Source of the DNA: Spirochaetaceae bacterium
Lineage (GTDB): Bacteria > Spirochaetota > Spirochaetia > DSM-27196 > Salinispiraceae
DNA: 15,920 nt
Reading direction: 5' to 3'
NCBI GenBank assembly: GCA_007129335.1
Contig: SKVS01000054.1
Span: forward strand, 1 to 15,920
Below are positions 14,244 to 15,920 of the stretch, in pieces. Within the stretch, counting starts at the first letter, position 1. Every line of letters begins with the position of its first letter. The position numbers were made by a program, and so were the translations under genes. The notes below the pieces were generated by a model. That model made no database searches, was not told where the DNA came from, and was given only the letters and a program-made list of their open reading frames with translations.

Positions 14244-14950
14244 TTTCTGTTTCCCTTGAGTCAGGACGAAAAAGACCAACGGCTCCCACCTTTCCAGGGA
14301 GAATACCGGTATTTTTCGGCGCACTCTTTCTTTTCCTAGGCTTTATCCTCAGCCCTGGTCGGCCCCATGAGGTCGACATTGAATCCTGGAACCAGGGATC
14401 CCGATATTTTACCCGAGGAACCATTACAACCGAGGGCTGGCATTCCGAGGCAAGCGAACTGATTCTGGATTTTGATTCCTACTCCCAGTGGGCCCTGCGA
14501 TACATGGATGGGAATGACCCTGTTTCAGCTGAAAGCTGGGTTCATTTTACCGACTTTATTTACGAAGAACCCTTAACCATGGTTCTCCACTATGATTTGA
14601 ATCTTTTCTGGCCTCTAAACATAAAGAATAACCAGGCTCCATTCACCCTGAGCATTTCCCAACCCGAGAAAAGGTCTCCCGAGAAAAAGGAAGAAGAAAC
14701 TGTCATTCTTTTCAGTCTGATCAGGCCGCCCTTTGGTCTTCACGATGCCCAGCTGAAATTAACTCTTGGTCCGGATACTCAAATGTCCTTTCTCATGGAG
14801 CTCCATCTGTGGGGATTACTGGATGCCATTATGAATATGAAATATTTCCGGTTATTCATGGAGGACCGGATCCTTAAGATAACCCAAAATATGATCGAGT
14901 TCCTCGGTGTTTCTCCCCATTCTCCTGAAAGAGTGCACGAAAGCTTGTAA
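14240..14950 (+). CDS. Membrane-anchored or secreted protein of unknown function, possibly SRPBCC/START-like
   Basis: I do not recognise this 236-residue protein with confidence. A helix at about 22-40 (IPVFFGALFLFLGFIL) after a basic N terminus suggests a signal anchor, with the rest outside the cytoplasm. The segment EASELILDFDSYSQWALRYMD and the C-terminal helix near 203-222 recall the beginning and end of SRPBCC (START-like) lipid-binding folds. A charged linker (EKRSPEKKEEE, about 143-153) interrupts the middle. The TTG at 14240 overlaps the trkH stop (TTGA). No ATG occurs early in the frame, so TTG is the best start despite a weak ribosome binding site. Close coupling to trkH suggests co-expression with potassium uptake. 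The functional link is unknown. Confidence 0.72.
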   Translation: MISVSLESGRKRPTAPTFPGRIPVFFGALFLFLGFILSPGRPHEVDIESWNQGSRYFTRGTITTEGWHSEASELILDFDSYSQWALRYMDGNDPVSAESWVHFTDFIYEEPLTMVLHYDLNLFWPLNIKNNQAPFTLSISQPEKRSPEKKEEETVILFSLIRPPFGLHDAQLKLTLGPDTQMSFLMELHLWGLLDAIMNMKYFRLFMEDRILKITQNMIEFLGVSPHSPERVHESL

Positions 14951-15032
14951 AAACCACCATGTATGGCTGTTCAGAAGTTTCCTTACACTGTATATAGGGT
15001 GGTTTCACTGTCTTTTACAAGCTTCGGTACAC
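14933..15032. repeat. Long imperfect inverted repeat between convergent genes
   Basis: AAGCTTGTAAAA (14941-14952) is repeated exactly inverted as TTTTACAAGCTT (15013-15024). Inside it ACCACC (14953-14958) faces GGTGGT (14998-15003), after a 9-base bulge (15004-15012) on the right arm only. Outside, 14933-14938 and 15027-15032 pair except for one C/A position (G-U on the minus-strand RNA), after two mismatches. The loop is 39 bases. The left arm includes the last codons and stop of the preceding gene. It may end transcription from both sides or be the remnant of a small mobile element. Confidence 0.7.
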
Positions 15033-15042
15033 TTATTGTGTT

Positions 15043-15920
15043 TTACAGTTCCCTGCGCAGGTAGGCGGCCAAATCTTCCAGCGCAGGAGAAATGGCTGTG
15101 GCTATTTTTGTCCGGTGCATGGACTCGACCAGAGGCTGGGGCATGGGAGGCAAAGCACCGGTAGCCTGATGCACAACCTCGCTGAATTTGCCCGGGTCAG
15201 CGGTTGCCAAGGTAACCACCAGGTCTGAAGCCCCCTGCCGAACCATTCGATCAGCCACCCCAATACCTGCGGCAGTGTGGGGACAAATGAACAGTCCCTG
15301 CTCTTCGTAGTACTGTCTCATAGTTGTAAGTATTTCTTCATCGGTCTGTTTCATTCCCCGAACAATACGTTCCATTGCTCCTTTTTGGGGAAACAGGTGC
15401 TGTAGCCGCTCAAAATTCGATGGGCTCCCCACATCCATGGCATTAGCAAGGGTAGCCACAGAAGGACGGGGTTCGTAGTTCCCCGATTCAAGAAACTGGG
15501 GCACCACATCATTTGCATTTGTTGCCGCGAGGAAACCCTGTACAGGAAGGCCCCACATTCTTGCAAGAATTCCGGCAGTCAAATTTCCAAAATTCCCACT
15601 GGGTACACAGAACTCAAGGGACCTACCTTGCTGTTTCAATTCATCTTTCAGCTGTGCCCAGGTCCATATGTAGTAAAAGCTCTGGGGAACCAACCTGCCA
15701 AGATTTATAGAATTAGCACTGGTCAGAGGGAGGTTTGAGGCCAGCTCCCGATCCATAAAAGCTTCTTTCACCATTCTTTGACAATCATCAAAACTCCCCC
15801 TGACTTCCAGGGCGTGGACATTTCCTCCGAGGGTAGTTAACTGCTTTTCTTGACTGGGACTAACCCTTCCGGAAGGGTACAATATGACGACATCGATGGA
15901 TTTCTTCCCGTGAAACGCCT
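15043..15920 (-). CDS. thrC: Threonine synthase, C-terminal part (5' end beyond window)
   Basis: Threonine synthase converts O-phosphohomoserine to threonine with pyridoxal phosphate, the last step of threonine biosynthesis. About 292 C-terminal residues are visible. The frame stays open to the right edge with family-typical sequence (AFHGKKSIDVVILYPSGRVS), so the TTG at 15882 is an internal leucine. Diagnostic blocks are SANSINLGRLVPQ, the phosphate-binding loop VPSGNFGNLTAGILA, ATNANDVVPQFLESG, DVGSPSNFER and TAADPGKFSEVV? (visible as ATADPGKFSEVVHQATG). These match the E. coli/yeast-type enzyme. The PLP-binding lysine and N-terminal domain lie outside the window. The gene ends with TAA at 15043 and converges on the unknown protein gene across the inverted repeat. 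Confidence 0.95.
   Translation of the reverse strand, partial: AFHGKKSIDVVILYPSGRVSPSQEKQLTTLGGNVHALEVRGSFDDCQRMVKEAFMDRELASNLPLTSANSINLGRLVPQSFYYIWTWAQLKDELKQQGRSLEFCVPSGNFGNLTAGILARMWGLPVQGFLAATNANDVVPQFLESGNYEPRPSVATLANAMDVGSPSNFERLQHLFPQKGAMERIVRGMKQTDEEILTTMRQYYEEQGLFICPHTAAGIGVADRMVRQGASDLVVTLATADPGKFSEVVHQATGALPPMPQPLVESMHRTKIATAISPALEDLAAYLRREL

Overview
The window is about 16 kb of densely packed bacterial DNA of roughly even base composition. It carries housekeeping and signalling genes and shows no sign of a phage, transposase, CRISPR array, rRNA or tRNA. A MacB-type ABC transporter and an NtrC-type two-component pair suggest a Gram-negative-like (diderm) bacterium. The mix of genes would fit a free-living spirochaete, but that taxonomic guess is weak inference from family content.

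Layout. (1) Positions 2-4286, plus strand: the end of a MacB-type ABC ATPase, its MacB/FtsX permease, a membrane histidine kinase and an NtrC-family sigma-54 response regulator. They are joined by 4-base overlaps or a 3-base gap and are almost certainly one operon that starts to the left of the window. (2) 4297-5691, minus strand: an orphan histidine kinase with a polytopic membrane domain, meeting the regulator tail to tail. (3) 5812-6813, plus strand: a tocopherol-cyclase-like protein, divergent from the kinase. (4) 6895-10824, minus strand: an RNHCP zinc protein overlapping rsgA (ribosome-assembly GTPase), then a GH31 alpha-glucosidase with its own likely promoter. (5) 10825-11310: the one long intergenic region, with unusually rich signals. 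(6) 11311-14950, plus strand: trkA, trkH (potassium uptake) and a membrane-anchored protein of unknown function, all overlapping. (7) 15043-15920, minus strand: the 3' part of threonine synthase, separated from region 6 by a long imperfect inverted repeat.

The ABC transporter is probably controlled by the kinase/regulator pair encoded with it. TrkA would gate TrkH through nucleotide binding. RNHCP and RsgA are translationally coupled and point to ribosome biogenesis.

The most interesting signals are non-coding. The RNHCP-rsgA leader appears to hold a near-consensus promoter, a 5' hairpin, a 13-codon ORF with a near-perfect Shine-Dalgarno, an overlapping terminator-like hairpin with a T7 run, and then a pseudoknot or two competing helices just before the RNHCP ribosome binding site. 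This looks like a regulated leader for a ribosome-assembly operon. Separately, two genes (tocopherol-cyclase-like and trkA) have a -10 box ending exactly 6 bases before the ATG and no Shine-Dalgarno, which predicts leaderless mRNAs. All regulatory calls are sequence readings without experimental or comparative support.
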